DNA of 64,000 bases from Limonium bicolor (taxonomy: Eukaryota > Streptophyta > Magnoliopsida > Caryophyllales > Plumbaginaceae). Location of the stretch: NCBI GenBank assembly GCA_023374045.1, contig CM041776.1:317366722-317430721 (forward strand). Reading direction: 5' to 3'. Shown here piece after piece: positions 10,986 to 23,289 of this stretch. Position numbers and translations under genes: made by a program. The notes beneath the pieces are model-generated. The model was not told where the DNA came from. It was given only the letters and a program-made list of their open reading frames with translations, and searched no databases. Positions within the stretch are counted from its first letter, which is position 1. Each line of letters starts with the position of its first letter.

Positions 10986-11204
10986 ATGTTTTTGCCTATT
11001 TTTCAGCTCCACACTACTTTTCCTCTGATCCCTTCTTTCTTCACCATTCTTCATTCCCTTCTTGTGCCAGAACACAACCTCTATTGCCCATCTTCATCCT
11101 TTCTTGTCGCTGCACCTTGTAGAAACATAATCACCAAAGTTTGCTGCCCTAGGGAATACTCAGGCTGCACTCTGCTTCATTCTTTCTTGTGGGTAACAGG
11201 TGAA

Positions 11205-11545
11205 ACAAGGAACATACAAGCCCTGCGTATTCATTCTCTTCATTTTCTCCGAGTCTTCATTCTCTTCATCTGAATAAGAAAACTACCTACTTCCACCATT
11301 CTCTTCACTTATGATAATGTGCATGCAACCCAAGCTGGTGAACAATAAAACAGCCATGCTCTACAACCATTTTCATGCTCCTGATTCATTCTCTTCACAA
11401 CGTTAATTTTGCAACCCAACTGCTGCACCTTCTTCATTCTTCAACTGGTGAACAAGGAGCATACAAGCTATTGTCTTCATTCTCTTCATTTGCTCTGAAT
11501 CTTCATTCTCTTCATCTGAACAAGGAAACTACCTACTCCTAATGA
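11205..11545. repeat. Direct repeat, two copies about 245 bp apart
   Basis: GTGAAACAAGGAACATACAAG followed by CTTCATTCTCTTCATCTGAA...GGAAACTACCTACT occurs at about 11200..11295 and again at about 11447..11541. Confidence 0.7.
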
Positions 11546-11771
11546 GACACCAAAGATAGAAAGCACACTATATAAGGGTAGCTAGAGATTTAAGAGAACA
11601 TTCTATACTTTTGTTATACCACTATGGGCCTTATGGGCCTATGCTTTATTACACCCTTGCAATCTAAACGTCATTTAAAACAAAGTTCAGATTGGAAGAT
11701 TACAATTATTGAAAGACAATCTAATAGATTAGGATCATCTAGTCAAAATATTTGTAGGATGATGGATTTCC

Positions 11772-11890
11772 TTCCCGGTCACCAACATTCTTCTTGGTCA
11801 CTGTTCTCGGTCGCCAACATTCTTCTTAGTCACCGTGCTCGGTCGCCAACATTCTTCTTGGTCACCGTTCTCGGTCGCCAAATTTATGAT
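11772..11890. repeat. 32-bp tandem repeat, about 3.5 copies
   Basis: The unit runs TCGGTCGCCAACATTCTTCT... with TTGGTCACCGTTC. Copies differ by one to three bases. The open frame across it is not considered coding. Confidence 0.8.
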
Positions 11891-12199
11891 TCTCGGTCCC
11901 TAGATTTCATGCTTAGTCACCAAATGTCTTCTCATTCAGCCAACAAACATTTAACAAGAAATATTTCCAAACTAAAAAACATGACTACTAAAAAAATCAT
12001 CAAGCAAAATAGTAAGAAACGAAACGACTGAGCAACCAAACCATAGAAATTGAAGTCTTCAAGTAGCCATAGCCAGTAGAAACAAAAAAAAAATAGAAAT
12101 AAAAAGATCCTTCACATTCCACACTCCTAATATAGATTCGACACCACCAACTTCACTTCACTCCATCGTCTTTCCATCAGCAAATATCCAAGCGGACTT

Positions 12200-12331
12200 T
12201 CATATATTGCGTCTGACACCAAAGAAGAAGGCGATGAAAACGGCAGCGAAAATAACAAAGAGCGGGGAAGGTGAGACAGATCCAGCAGTAGCCCTGCCGC
12301 CACCACCGGTGTATGAAAAGGATTCCTTCAT
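12200..12331 (-). CDS. Possible small membrane protein, 43 aa
   Basis: From the ATG at 12331 this reads a 43-residue peptide: a Gly-rich, polar N-terminal half (FSYTGGGGRATAGS), one hydrophobic span of about 17 residues (LFVIFAAVFIAFFFG) and a basic tail ending RRNI. A single-pass tail of this type would sit in a membrane. The reading frame stays open upstream without an ATG, so this could also be the last exon of a longer gene. I do not recognise a family. It lies just upstream of a LINE fragment on the other strand, and chance cannot be excluded. Confidence 0.25.
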   Translation of the reverse strand: MKESFSYTGGGGRATAGSVSPSPLFVIFAAVFIAFFFGVRRNI

Positions 12332-12559
12332 GAGTTTCTCGAGTAATTTTGTTGATTTACGAATGGGGGATGATTCGGCACCGGAGGGGTAGTTTTGATT
12401 ATTATTTTTTTGAATTTGAGATTTTGAGCAGAGGTTGAGGATGGATAGAAAGGAGGGATATGATTGATAGTAGGGGATAGAAAAATTAGGGGTGGTAGAT
12501 GAAATACTTGACACGAGAGAGTAGATGAGGATGGGATTCCATCCCCATTAGATTGCTCT

Positions 12560-14370
12560 AATTCGGAAATGTCACCATGATTGTCCTGATCAATGGTTTC
12601 CTGGGTATTACATTTCAGCCACAACGAGGACTACAACAAGGTGATCCCCTTTCCCCCTTTTTTATCTGCTGTATGGAAGTCCTCACTTCTACTTTAAAGT
12701 TAGCATCTGAGGTGGGCATCTACAATGGTTACAACATCAGGAGCCTTGATTCTCCCATCACAAATCTTCTGTTTGCGGATGATTGTGTTCTTTTTGGGAG
12801 TACCACCCTTTCCAATGTACATGCCTTATCTCTGATCTTAGATGATTTTAAATCTATATATGGCCAGTGCATTAATAATAAAAAATTAGCAATTATGTTT
12901 TATGCGGGACTTATGCCTCATTTGCGGGTGCGATTGCTCAAATACTGTAAACCAGATAGGTCACAGATTTTGGTCTTTATTTGGGGTTTCCAAGCAAGGT
13001 GGGTCGTAATCACACATCAATGTTTACTTACATCAAAGATATGATAGCAAAGCGCATACAACAAGGAACTGGCAGGTCTCTCAAGCTGGTCATGCTCTTT
13101 TCATCAAGTCTTTTCTTCAAGCAATCCCCACAATATGTAATGTCTATTATTACTCTCCCAAAGGCGATAATTAAGCAGATTTAAAGACTTGTGACACGGT
13201 TCTGGTGGGGAGGTATAACAATGAAGTCCATCATACATTGGACTAAGTGGCTCGCCTTGTGTGAAGATTTGGGTTTAGGAGGTTTGGGATTTAGAGATCT
13301 TAGAAGTTTTAACATAGCATTGTTAGCCAAACAACTATGGTGGATACTCCTCAATCCTACCTCTATACTTTCAAAAGTATATAACGCTCAGTATCTCACC
13401 CACGCCAGTCTCATGCATGTTCAACCACTCACTAATTCCAATCCTATATGGAGGGCTCTTTTGACTGTAAGAGATTTAATTGAATATGGAGGACATAAGC
13501 ATGTTACCAATGGCATGTATACAAAACTCACAGATTGATGGATTAAAGACAAACCGGGCGGTAGACCATATCTCTAGAAATTCCCCAGTCAGTGCATCAA
13601 TAAGGCCTTGTGGCAGACCTTTTCAACTCTCCCACCTCATGGAATTTACCTCTTCTCCAACAGTGGTTTGTCATGAAATACATTTTAGCCATAATGCAAA
13701 TGCAATTGCCTTCAACAGCTAATTATATGGACTCATGGTAGTGGGGCTTTACTTCTTTAGGTCAATACTCTGTTAAATTGGCATACTACGCGGACCTCCA
13801 GCTTACTAAGCCCCCACCCTCTAGTTCATTGATGCAGTCTCCTTTGGGACAAGCTATTAAACATTTATGAAAGTGTGATCTTCCGTCGCGGGTGCCATTA
13901 TTAGGATGAAAAGAGCTTGCATCATATTCTTCCTTGCAAATTAATGATCGAATACACTCAGTGACTGATGCAGGGTGTTGTCTTTGTGGAGACCATGAGA
14001 TCGTAGTTCATGTGTTTGTCCATTCCCCCCACATTCAAAGCTATTGGCATATGATGAGCATTACCTTACCTCCACACTTACCTTTGATTCTTCTTTTTTG
14101 AATTGGTATCTTCACAATTGCTTATCCTCTACCATCAAAGCTACCAAGCTCCTTACCTCTTTGCTTTGGCGCCTATGGTATGCTCGATGTCAGGTGGCTC
14201 ATTCAACTGTTAAATCTATTGCTTGGGGATGGTGTCAAGCGGACAGCTATATGCAACAAGCTATGACCATGTCTGTTGTTTCATCATCAGCACTTGATCT
14301 GCATCGTGCTACTTATAGTCACTGGCTTGAGCTCACAGTTGATGGGAGCGTAGATCAACACTGCTGACTC
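12560..14370 (+). pseudogene. 5'-truncated LINE reverse transcriptase (ORF2 remnant)
   Basis: The remnant starts inside the RT domain. Motifs in order: RGLQQGDPLSPF (about 12622, RT block 4), LLFADDCVLF (about 12765, the catalytic YXDD-type box as FADD), then the plant non-LTR thumb region with TRFWWGG (about 13193) and LGLGGLGFRDLRSFNIALLAKQ (13268..13335). The zinc-binding zf-RVT region with CCLCGDHEIVVHVFVHS follows at about 13976, and a tail at 14044..14367. At least four frameshifts or stops separate these. Endonuclease and early RT domains are missing, as is usual for 5'-truncated LINE insertions. A long-TIR element begins right after it. Confidence 0.85.
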
Positions 14371-14411
14371 TATTCAGCACTTGATCTGCATCGTGCTACT
14401 TATAGTCATCG
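14287..14411. repeat. 35-bp direct repeat at the LINE 3' end
   Basis: TCAGCACTTGATCTGCATCG plus the following 15 bases occurs at about 14287 and again about 88 bp later, directly before the long-TIR element. Confidence 0.75.
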
Positions 14412-15770
14412 TGCTCCAGCAGCTGACTGGACTGCTTTGCTGACTGTGTTGCCCTTTTTATTATATTAACTTTAAATAGTTGTAACTTTTAATATATAAG
14501 TCCAAAATGAAAAAAAATTATATCATTATTCATCTAAATTCAAGCTCTTCAAAACAAGACCAGTCATGGATATGTTTTGACAACTTTAAAAAAAACTTAT
14601 TTTTACATGTGTATGATGATACACTAAACTCATATATAATTCATCAGTTTTGATATTATGATTCATTAAAATTGATATTATGATTCATTAACTAATAAGT
14701 GGTGAATTAGATTACAATTTTCGAACCCGATAAAAATCATTATTGTTTTGTAGTGTATTATTATTATGTATGGTGTATTTTAAACCTTATATGGTGAATC
14801 ATGTATTTTTTACGTACCAAATATTTTTTTATGTTGTATTATTGTTTAAATTTTTTCTTTATATGTGATTGATGATTCATTAATTTTGATATTATGATTC
14901 ATTAAATTGATATTATGATTCATTAACTAACAAGTGGTGAATTAAATGACACTCCGGGATCGATAAAAAAAACATTATTGGTTTTAGTGTATTATTATTG
15001 TATTGTAATGTATTTTAAACCTTATATGGTGAATCATGTATTTTTCTTACGTACCAAATATTTTTTGTGTTCTATTATTGTTTAAATTTTTTCTTTTTAT
15101 ATGTGATTGATGATTCATTAATTTTGATATTATGATTCATTAAATTGATATTATGATTCATTAACTAATAAGTGGTGAATTAAATGACAAACTCCGGAAC
15201 CGATAAAAAACATTATTGGCTTTAGTGCATTATTATTGTATTATAATGTATTTTAAACCTTATATGGCGAATCATGTATTTTTCTTACGTACCAAATATT
15301 GTTTTGTATTGTATTATTATTTAAAATTTTTATTTTTATATGTTACTGATGATACACTAAATGATGTTATGATTAATTACATTTGATATTATGATTCATT
15401 GAAATTGGTATTATGATTCATTAACTAATAAGTGGTGAATTAGATAACAAACTTCGGAACAAAAAAAAAACACTTCGGAACAAATATTGAATCATTATTA
15501 TTTTGTGGTGTATTATTAATGTTATATGGTGTATTTTAATCTGTATATGGTGAATCATAAGTGTCGTTGATATATGTTGATGTACATATAACTAACATAA
15601 ATTTTTAAACTTGTCAAAATATATCAATGATTGGTCTTATTTTAAAGAGCTTGAATTTAGATGAACAATGGTGCAAAATTTTTTATTTGGACTTATATTT
15701 TAAAAGTTATGATTATTTAAAGTTAATACAAATGTTATCCCATTTAATATGCCACCTAGACAGCTGTACT
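14412..15770. mobile_element. Long-TIR element, family member 2
   Basis: The left arm (about 14412..14610) contains CAGCAGCTGACTGGACTG, ATATTAACTTTAAATAGTTG and the family core TCCAAAATGAAAAAAAATTA...GGATATGTTTTGACAACTTT. The right arm (about 15600..15760) is its more diverged reverse complement. The interior is a tandem array of a roughly 235-bp AT-rich unit. No transposase is present. Confidence 0.75.
14640..15560. repeat. Tandem array, about 235-bp unit, about 4 copies
   Basis: Each unit has TATTATGATTCATTAACTAA, AAGTGGTGAATTA, an ATAAAAA..CATTATT stretch, TTTTAAACCTTATATGGTGA and a drifting T-rich end. The same unit, reverse-complemented, fills the element at 24.9-26.0 kb. Confidence 0.85.
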
Positions 15771-18030
15771 ATAGTGGGAATGAACTTCCCGCACAATTTA
15801 CCGTCTGTTTAGACATAACAATGGAGCGGCTCCCATGTTTTTAACCACTAACTACAGTAAAGATCGTACAATGGTCCCGTTCAATCTCACTGAGGTTAAA
15901 GTGTTAAGCGAGACCAAAGCACATTGGTCAATAATGGTCAACAAAAGGAATGTGGCGGATGGATGAAGCGTTACAGCTTGACCACAGGAGGAGGATGCTC
16001 ATATTCATTTTAAAAGCCACTACAACAATTAATGTAGTTACCTGTAATTAAGCCAACCCTGAAGGGCGCCTATGCAAAATTTCCCTAACTATTACTATCA
16101 AATGAGATTATGGTTGGTAGTAGTGGTAAACATATCTATTATAAAATTGTTGTTTAGTGCTTTGATTTTAACTGAAACAATACAATTATATCCTCTGATG
16201 CATATCATTAACTAGATAATTAAACTATTAAACTTAAAGCTAGTCTAGATATACACGCATACACTGTTACTCCTGTGAAAACTAGCTTCTCCTGAATAAT
16301 ACTATGAAGTCAACCTGCATTTGGCTGTCAATAAAACAATCATTAATGATTAACAAACTGTAGTAAGAAGATAATAAATTAAATCGGTTGCTTGTACCTG
16401 AAAAAATAAGTCGACTTCATTACGTCCCTTTGAGTATTTTGTCTAAAAAGTTATATTAATCTGAGAATTTTAATGCCTGTGGCCTACAGAATTTGCAATG
16501 AGGCTACAAATATTGTTACACAAAGGTTATAAACTAAAAATACAAATTATTATACTTCAGCCCATTTTATTTGACCTGTAGGAGTATAAAGATGTATAAT
16601 TAGGCTGAAATGGTTGAGCTAAAATCTTATAGTTCTGAGTCCTTAATATTTTTTTTTGATAATTTACTGTCAAAGGTAGTTTGTAGCAAAATACGCTTCA
16701 AGAAGAAGCACTTGCCAAATTACAAAGACACCAGACATAACAAAAACAATACAAAATAGAACAGTAACAAACAAAACACGTGAGAGAAAGAGTCAATAAG
16801 TAAGACATGGATCAAAGTTCACTTTTGAAAGTTCATTACTCTCAGTTCAACAAGTATAAGGTTCATTAATTAGTTTATATTCTGATTGTAAACCACAAAT
16901 GTGCATATAATAAAGCTACAAATTCGATAGAGTAAGCTTGCATCTAAATCCCATAAGTTCTAATTTTCAGAACTACAAATGTATGAATTTATATAATAAA
17001 ATTGCAAATTCAGTACAATAAGATTACAACGTTTCACAATGCTGATTACGAATTTGTAACACAGACCGCAAAATATAATCCTTGCACTCAACGCATTGAT
17101 TCAGGTCTACCCTTCTTGCATATTCTTTGAAATAACTTTGTGTAATATTTTATATCTTGTGACCTGTTGTGGCCCCCGGCCAGTCGTCCAGGTCAGTGTC
17201 ACCAACTTCATATTCACATGTATACAAAAATTTCTCAATATAGTAACATACCACCAGTGTCAGATTGTTGTGGATTTTGCATCCCTGCACCATTATTTTG
17301 CAAAACCGAGACTCTCTTGGATATGACTGTGTTATAGCTGTTTTGATCTGAATTATTTTATATGCGATAGTATATTATTGGAGTAGAACGTATGATCCAT
17401 GTGGGATTTATGAGATCCATCAATTTATGACATAAATATACTATCAAATATGTCAAATTCGAACAGAGTATAAAGTTGATATATAGTTGATGTCAATTGT
17501 CAGTTAAAAGTAGTAAAAAATTGAGAGAAAAATTATATATGTAAGATCGAATATATATAAAAATTGATATTACAATAGATATATATGACTTATAGGAGTT
17601 GTTCAGTGAAATGTGGTTAAGCTCATGTGATTAATATATTCTCTAGTAACCAATAGAAGGTGAACAAAATGAGATTTTATTTTTGAGTTAGATAAATTAA
17701 TGATAGAGAGACATGTGGACAAGCTAGTTAGTGAACGACTAAGATAAAGATAAACTTGTTTCCATAAGTCCGTAAAAGAACGAGACCCTATATTGTCTTG
17801 CCTTTCAATAGTTGTAGTTAGTAATAGCAACTTAGGATTGTCTTGCCTTACAATAGCTCATGAAAAACTGCTCTAAAATAGATAGGTAATTGTGTAATGA
17901 TATGTGTTAATCGAAAATATTGATCTTTTTCTTTGTAAGTTTTTCTACTTGATTTTAGTTAAAGAAATTAAAAGGATGATTTGCTAATATGAATAATTGT
18001 ATTCCATTCGTTGAACCCTTAGTTTAGTTG
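15771..18030. other. Intergenic, upstream region of the pectate lyase gene
   Basis: AT-rich, with short open frames only. No domain or element end was recognised. The last few hundred bases are presumably promoter for the gene starting at 18155. Confidence 0.5.
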
Positions 18031-18032
18031 TG

Positions 18033-18043
18033 TCTATATATAG
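18033..18043 (+). promoter_or_regulatory. Candidate TATA box of the pectate lyase gene
   Basis: TCTATATATAG lies about 112 bp before the start codon, leaving room for a transcription start near 18070 and an 80-90 nt leader. Confidence 0.5.
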
Positions 18044-18154
18044 CTCAATCTCCCTCTCATAAGTCTATATTGCTCACAAACAAGTACTTTAACCTCTGTT
18101 TTGTTAGTTCGCAGATTCTTCCTCAACCAATCCTGTGCCTGTGGTATTATCTCA

Positions 18155-19497
18155 ATGGAAGGAAAACAAATGTCCTCTATCCTCCTGCGGATCCTCGTCT
18201 ACACCACATTCTTCCTACAACCACTATCCGCTTCAGCATCAGTTCATCCAAACCCAGAACTTGTAGTTGAACAAGTACAATGGTACGTATACTCACAAGA
18301 CAACTTGTGGGTACTTCATATATAGTTGATCATATCTCCATTTGCATGTTCATTAAATAACTATATCACCCGCTAATAAATCACAGGGCCCTAGTCAACG
18401 CATCTTCTAGTAGTTCAAGACGAAAGCTCGACGGCTGCGGTACGGGGAATCCCATCGATGACTGCTGGCGTTGCGATGTTAACTGGTCAAACAACCGGCA
18501 ACGTCTAGCCGACTGCGCGATCGGTTTCGGTAAGAACGCCATCGGTGGAAGGGATGGTCGCATCTACACAGTAACAGAACCCGGAAACGACGACCCAGTC
18601 AACCCAATACCAGGCACACTCCGCCACGGTAGTATCCAGGATGAGCCTTTATGGATTGTGTTCGCTGAGGATATGAGAATCGAGTTAATGGCGGAGCTTG
18701 TAGTAAACTCGTTCAAGACCATCGATGGACGTGGCGCGAACGTCCACATCGGGGGAGGCGGGCCATGCATAACGATTCAGGACGTGGCGAACGTGATCAT
18801 CCACGGGATTCATATACACGACTGTAAACCGTCAGCGGGTCCCACTGTTGTGAGAACTGACCCGAGACATTACGGGCCACGTGCCACCTCAGCGGGTGAC
18901 GGTGTGTCGATAATTGGCGCGGCGCACGTGTGGATAGACCATTGTTCGTTGTCGAGGTGTACGGACGGGTTGATTGATGCCATGGCTGGGTCAACGGCGA
19001 TCACAATTTCAAATAATTATATGAGGGAGCATGACAAAGTGATGTTGTTGGGTCACAGTGATGATTATGTGAAGGATAAAGAGATGCAAGTGACAGTAGC
19101 GTTTAACAGGTTTGGTGAAGGGTTAGTGCAGAGGATACCCAGATGTAGACATGGGTATTTTCATGTGGTTAATAATGATTATGTAAAGTGGGAGATGTAT
19201 GCTATAGGTGGGAGTGCCTCGCCGACGATCTACAGTCAGGGAAATAGGTTTCTAGCTTCTGAGGGTAGTAAAGAGGTGACGAAGCGAATAGATGCAGAGG
19301 AGAGTGAGTGGGGAAACTGGAATTGGAGATCGGAAGGTGCCCTCATGCTTAATGGGGCTTACTTTATACCCTCGGGTGCTGGGGCTGCGTCTTATTACAC
19401 AAAGGCGTCAAGCATGGTTGCTCGTCCAGCATCTTTGGTGGGTCAGATTACTGCTGGAGCTGGTGTGCTTAATTGCATTCAGGGTTCGCTCTGCTAA
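18155..19497 (+). CDS. Pectate lyase, two exons (18155..18282, 18387..19497)
   Basis: Pectate lyases (polysaccharide lyase family 1) cleave de-esterified homogalacturonan in the cell wall by calcium-dependent beta-elimination. Splicing at 18283 (GTACGT) and 18386 (ACAG) removes a 104-bp intron, rebuilds a Trp codon and gives 412 aa. The N-terminus is a signal peptide (about 28 residues, [19 protein letters not shown]). Family motifs in order: [45 protein letters not shown] with calcium-ligand Asp residues, [31 protein letters not shown] with the catalytic Arg, and [14 protein letters not shown]. The frame is intact to a natural stop. It lacks the N-terminal Pec_lyase_N domain some plant members carry. 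The start is the first ATG after the TATA box; a second in-frame ATG six codons on is possible. A MITE follows 24 nt after the stop. Confidence 0.93.
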
Positions 19498-19520
19498 TTG
19501 ATCAATACTATAGGAGGGCA

Positions 19521-19740
19521 ATTTCTATTGTACAACCGGTTGTACGGTGAGCATCGTACAACCGTTCATTTTAAATTCAAACGTTGTTCAAGTTTTGTAT
19601 TGATTGTTCATACTGATGTAAAAAGATCTATGTGTTATTGTGAAAGTTGTTCAACTTTATATGATAAGTGTTCAAATTAATTATGAAGAATGTTCGAGGA
19701 TGTACGCAAACATCGTACAACCGGTTGTATGATAGTCGGA
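19521..19740 (+). mobile_element. Small MITE with ACAACCGGTTGT termini, copy 1
   Basis: About 220 bp. Both ends carry the palindromic word TACAACCGGTTGTACG in inverted arrangement. A related copy in opposite orientation lies at 33501..33706, and the two share the whole interior with scattered differences. The element begins 24 nt after the pectate lyase stop codon, so it probably forms part of that gene's 3' UTR. No coding capacity. Confidence 0.75.
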
Positions 19741-20106
19741 TAGAGCAAAGAAGCCGCCATTTCTGAACCATCTCTTCTGTTTATATCCTCGATGTCTCTT
19801 TCATTACTCTTTTCATTGACCTCTCAATATTCGTGATTAATTGTTCATAAAGATTATTGGCAACAACAACAACAAATATGAGTTAGTTGTATCATCTTTC
19901 ACTGTTTGATTTTCGGTTTTGAATATTAATTTAGCTTTGTGTCTAGTCAAGTGCATGGTTATACGTCATCTTTGGAGGTTAAACCAAGCTCCCAATTAAT
20001 AGTAGTATTGATTTAACTATGTATGATAACGTGTGTGATGTAAAGTAGTCCTATCAATAAATTACAGTATGATTTATAAGGAAAACAAGACCCCTCTTCA
20101 TTATTC
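19741..20106. other. Intergenic, no gene seen
   Basis: AT-rich sequence between the MITE and the Stowaway end. Confidence 0.5.
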
Positions 20107-20108
20107 TA

Positions 20109-20319
20109 CTACCTCCGTCCCATTTGCTTTTTGGCACGTTTTTTTATTTTAATATTAAATATATAAGATAAAATAATTTAAAAAAATAATTTTTATAATA
20201 TATAGTTTTCACATAAGGATTTCATTATAAAATATAGATTTATAAAAATATATTATCTTACATGTTAAATATTGAAGTCAAACGATAAACTCAAATAGTA
20301 TAGTGGACAATGTAGTTGG
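20109..20319. mobile_element. Stowaway-type MITE, left part
   Basis: CTACCTCCGTCCC follows a TA dinucleotide, matching the Stowaway (Tc1/mariner) terminus CTCCCTCCGTCCC with its TA TSD. The body runs to about GTGGACAATGTAGTTGG, where such elements normally approach their right end GGGACGGAGGGAG. That end is instead found at 24101..24114, after a 3.8-kb insertion. Confidence 0.7.
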
Positions 20320-22137
20320 GGAGCGCAGCTCAAATGCTGCATCCAAAATATGCAGTAGTGCTGCAGAGAGATAATATAGAAACGATCTATGTTTAAGATA
20401 CTGAATAGTAACATATCTGAATAGGAGAGCAGGAGAGTAGTGATATACGTGAAAATAAAAGCATCGTCGCATGCAGTGTATATTATAATATTTTTTTATC
20501 ATTGTCGAATCAATTATAAAGTCATTTATTAATTAATCTATTATCATATTTATTTACTCTCTATAATTATAAATTTAATGTATATATTTATGTTTTATTT
20601 CAAAAAAAAAATATGTGATAAATTGAATCAATTAGATATTTAAAAGATATTTTTCTCATACCTTCATAATCTTATGTCTTATTTTCTAAATTCTAGAACT
20701 AGTTTTAATTTTACAAGATATTTAATAATGTAAAATATAAATTGTGAATAGTAAAATAAATTGAATCTTCAATTATAATATCATGAACTTTATTACACTG
20801 AAATAAAACTAATTACAAAATTATTTTTTTATATTTTAATTCTATAATATTTATTTTCAAAATAATATTATTGATTATTAATTGTATATAACTAAACCAA
20901 TAAGTACAAACACAAAAAAAAAGTTAAAAAAAATGTTGGGGTTGTTGTATCGACTAAACAAGTCATATCAACTCTACCTTATACGAGGAAAAAAGAATAA
21001 TCTCTAATTTGCTCTATCTTCACTATTAGCACTTCAGGTTCAGTGCATTCAACCTGAGTCTTCTTCTACTTTGTCATCATATTCAAGATATTATCACCAA
21101 AAAAATTTCCATTATCAGATTTGGTGTCAACTCTATCTTTATTTTTGTCAACTGTTAATCGAAACTTGGTTATGGCTCTTCAGCATTGTCAATCTATAAA
21201 GTGTTCTATTAAAATGATACTAAGAACAATTTTGCACTCCAACATTTGAGAAGAAGATTTTATGAGTTGTTCTCTTCTCAAATATTTAGTTTTTCCTTCA
21301 ATTATAAACAAGTAGAACCATAATAGTTTCATGGTCATTTTGTTTCTAGGATTGTATTCTTCTACTTCAAGTAGAATATTCGATAAAGTATCGTAAGACT
21401 ATAAGCTTATAATGAATAACTATTGGCTCTTATATATTGTTCTCTGGATATGATTTATGTAAGGCACTTCATAATTAATACTGCTTAAACTTATCAAGTT
21501 TACCAATTATTTATTGATAGTTTGATACATGGTAGATTAAAATTTTCAAACCACTTCTTTTGTTGTGGATGTTAGTTGATGTAGTTCTAGGTGAAGAACA
21601 AAACTTCAATTAGTTCTATTATAAAAAAAAAAGATACTTGTTGTGTATCTATATGCAACTTTGTTATTCGGATTTTTTGTGATTTAAAATTCATTATTGG
21701 TTTCTCATTAAACTGTGATACCTTGCAATGGTACTAAACTTGCTCTAATAACATCTATAGGTGAAATAAATTAACTTAGTTGGTGCAGGTGACTACAAAT
21801 CTAAGGCAGTTGGTGGTGGGAGTTGTAAAAGTTATTTTTTGGTGAATCTTTGAGCTAAAGTTGGAGATTGTTTGGATCGTGAAACCTCTGGAGGGATTAC
21901 TATCTATGATTGACATTGATATTGTTAGGCTCATAGACTTTATCAACGCTTGTAATGGTACATATTGTGTTGTGTAATCATGATTGAGATTGGTATCATG
22001 AATTAGTGTGGTGCCCTTTGAATTAACAGGGCTAGTTTGTGCTGCTTTGGTAATGCATTTTAAGTTGTATATGAAAGCTACCATGTAAATTTGAAAAGAA
22101 GAAATGTTTTTGTCAATCTTTAATGCTGGTAAATGTT

Positions 22138-22540
22138 GCTTGAAAATCGTTAACCTATAACTTGAAAATCGTTAACCTGTCGCATGTAAATAGTTAACCT
22201 ATCACATGTAAATAGTTAACCTGTCAATCATAAATGGTTAACATGTCGCATGTAAATGGTTAACCTGTCGAATGTAAATGGTTAACCTGTCGAATGTAAA
22301 TGGTTAACCTATCAATCATAAATGTTTAACCTGTTGCATGTAAATGGTTAACCTGTCGCATGCAAATGGTTAACCTGTCAATCGTAAATGGTTAACCTGT
22401 CGCATGTAAGTGGTTAATCTGTCGCATGCAAATGGTTAACCTATCGCATGTAAATGGTTAACCTGTCGCATGTAAATGGTTAACCTGTCAATCCTAAATG
22501 GTTAACCTCTCGCATGTAAATGGTTAACCTATTATTTGGA
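22138..22540. repeat. 22-bp minisatellite, about 18 copies
   Basis: Unit GTTAACCTGTCGCATGTAAA plus TG. Variants replace CGCATG with AATCAT or CGAATG. HpaI-like GTTAAC occurs in nearly every unit. Confidence 0.95.
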
Positions 22541-22834
22541 AAGTTAAAAATGAATTGAGTAGTTTTTACATATTAATAATATGAAATCATGGCTAATATT
22601 AAGTAAACTTAAGGCATATTTATTACCATATGAATGGAATATAATGCTGAAACTAATAAATAACAGATTGTAACTCGTACATATACCCGTAAATATTACT
22701 CAATATATGCTGATTTTTTAGGACAATATATACTTAGTGTCATTCAAGGTAATTCATTTAAATAATTTAAACAATTGATATCAAGTAGCTTTTATATAGT
22801 AACAGTATAAAACCATGACTAATATTATCAACAC

Positions 22835-23230
22835 CACAAACCCACCCCAAAAACCCATAAGAAATCTTAAAACGTCGAAGGCTTATTACCGAGTCATTTG
22901 TAAAATTATAAAGTATAAACTTAGTTAAAAAGATTACCCTACACCACAAACCACCCCAAAATCCACCATAGAAAATATTAAAACATCAAAGGCATTTTTA
23001 GGGTTTCTAGTGAAGGGATTAGGGTCTAACGACCCTAATCCCTGAATCACAAATTCTAAAAGCCTGTCGAGTCAGTGTCGACATTGTAAAGAATAGTATG
23101 AATAAAAATGATTACCCTACACCACAAACTCACCCCAAAAATCACCCTAGAAAATCTTAAAATGTCGAAGGCTTATTGCTGAGCCAGCGACGGCGTTGTA
23201 AAGTATAGACTTAGTTAAAAAACCACCCTA
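22835..23230. repeat. 177-bp tandem repeat, about 2 copies, reverse orientation
   Basis: GATTACCCTACACCACAAAC recurs about 178 bp apart (about 22930 and 23108). Landmarks (GGGTCTAACGACCC, AAAAGCCTGTCGAGTCAG, CGTCGAAGGC) are the reverse complement of those in the 176-bp array at 8650..9115. Confidence 0.8.
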
Positions 23231-23289
23231 TAAAAGTAAAAAACGTCGAAAACTTATTTTGAGGTTTTTAGTTTTTGGTTTATAGATTC

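Noticed and set aside
12200..12624. Longer minus-strand open frames of about 100 codons
   Set aside because: They lack a usable ATG or overlap the LINE on the other strand; only the short ATG-started frame is reported, with low confidence.
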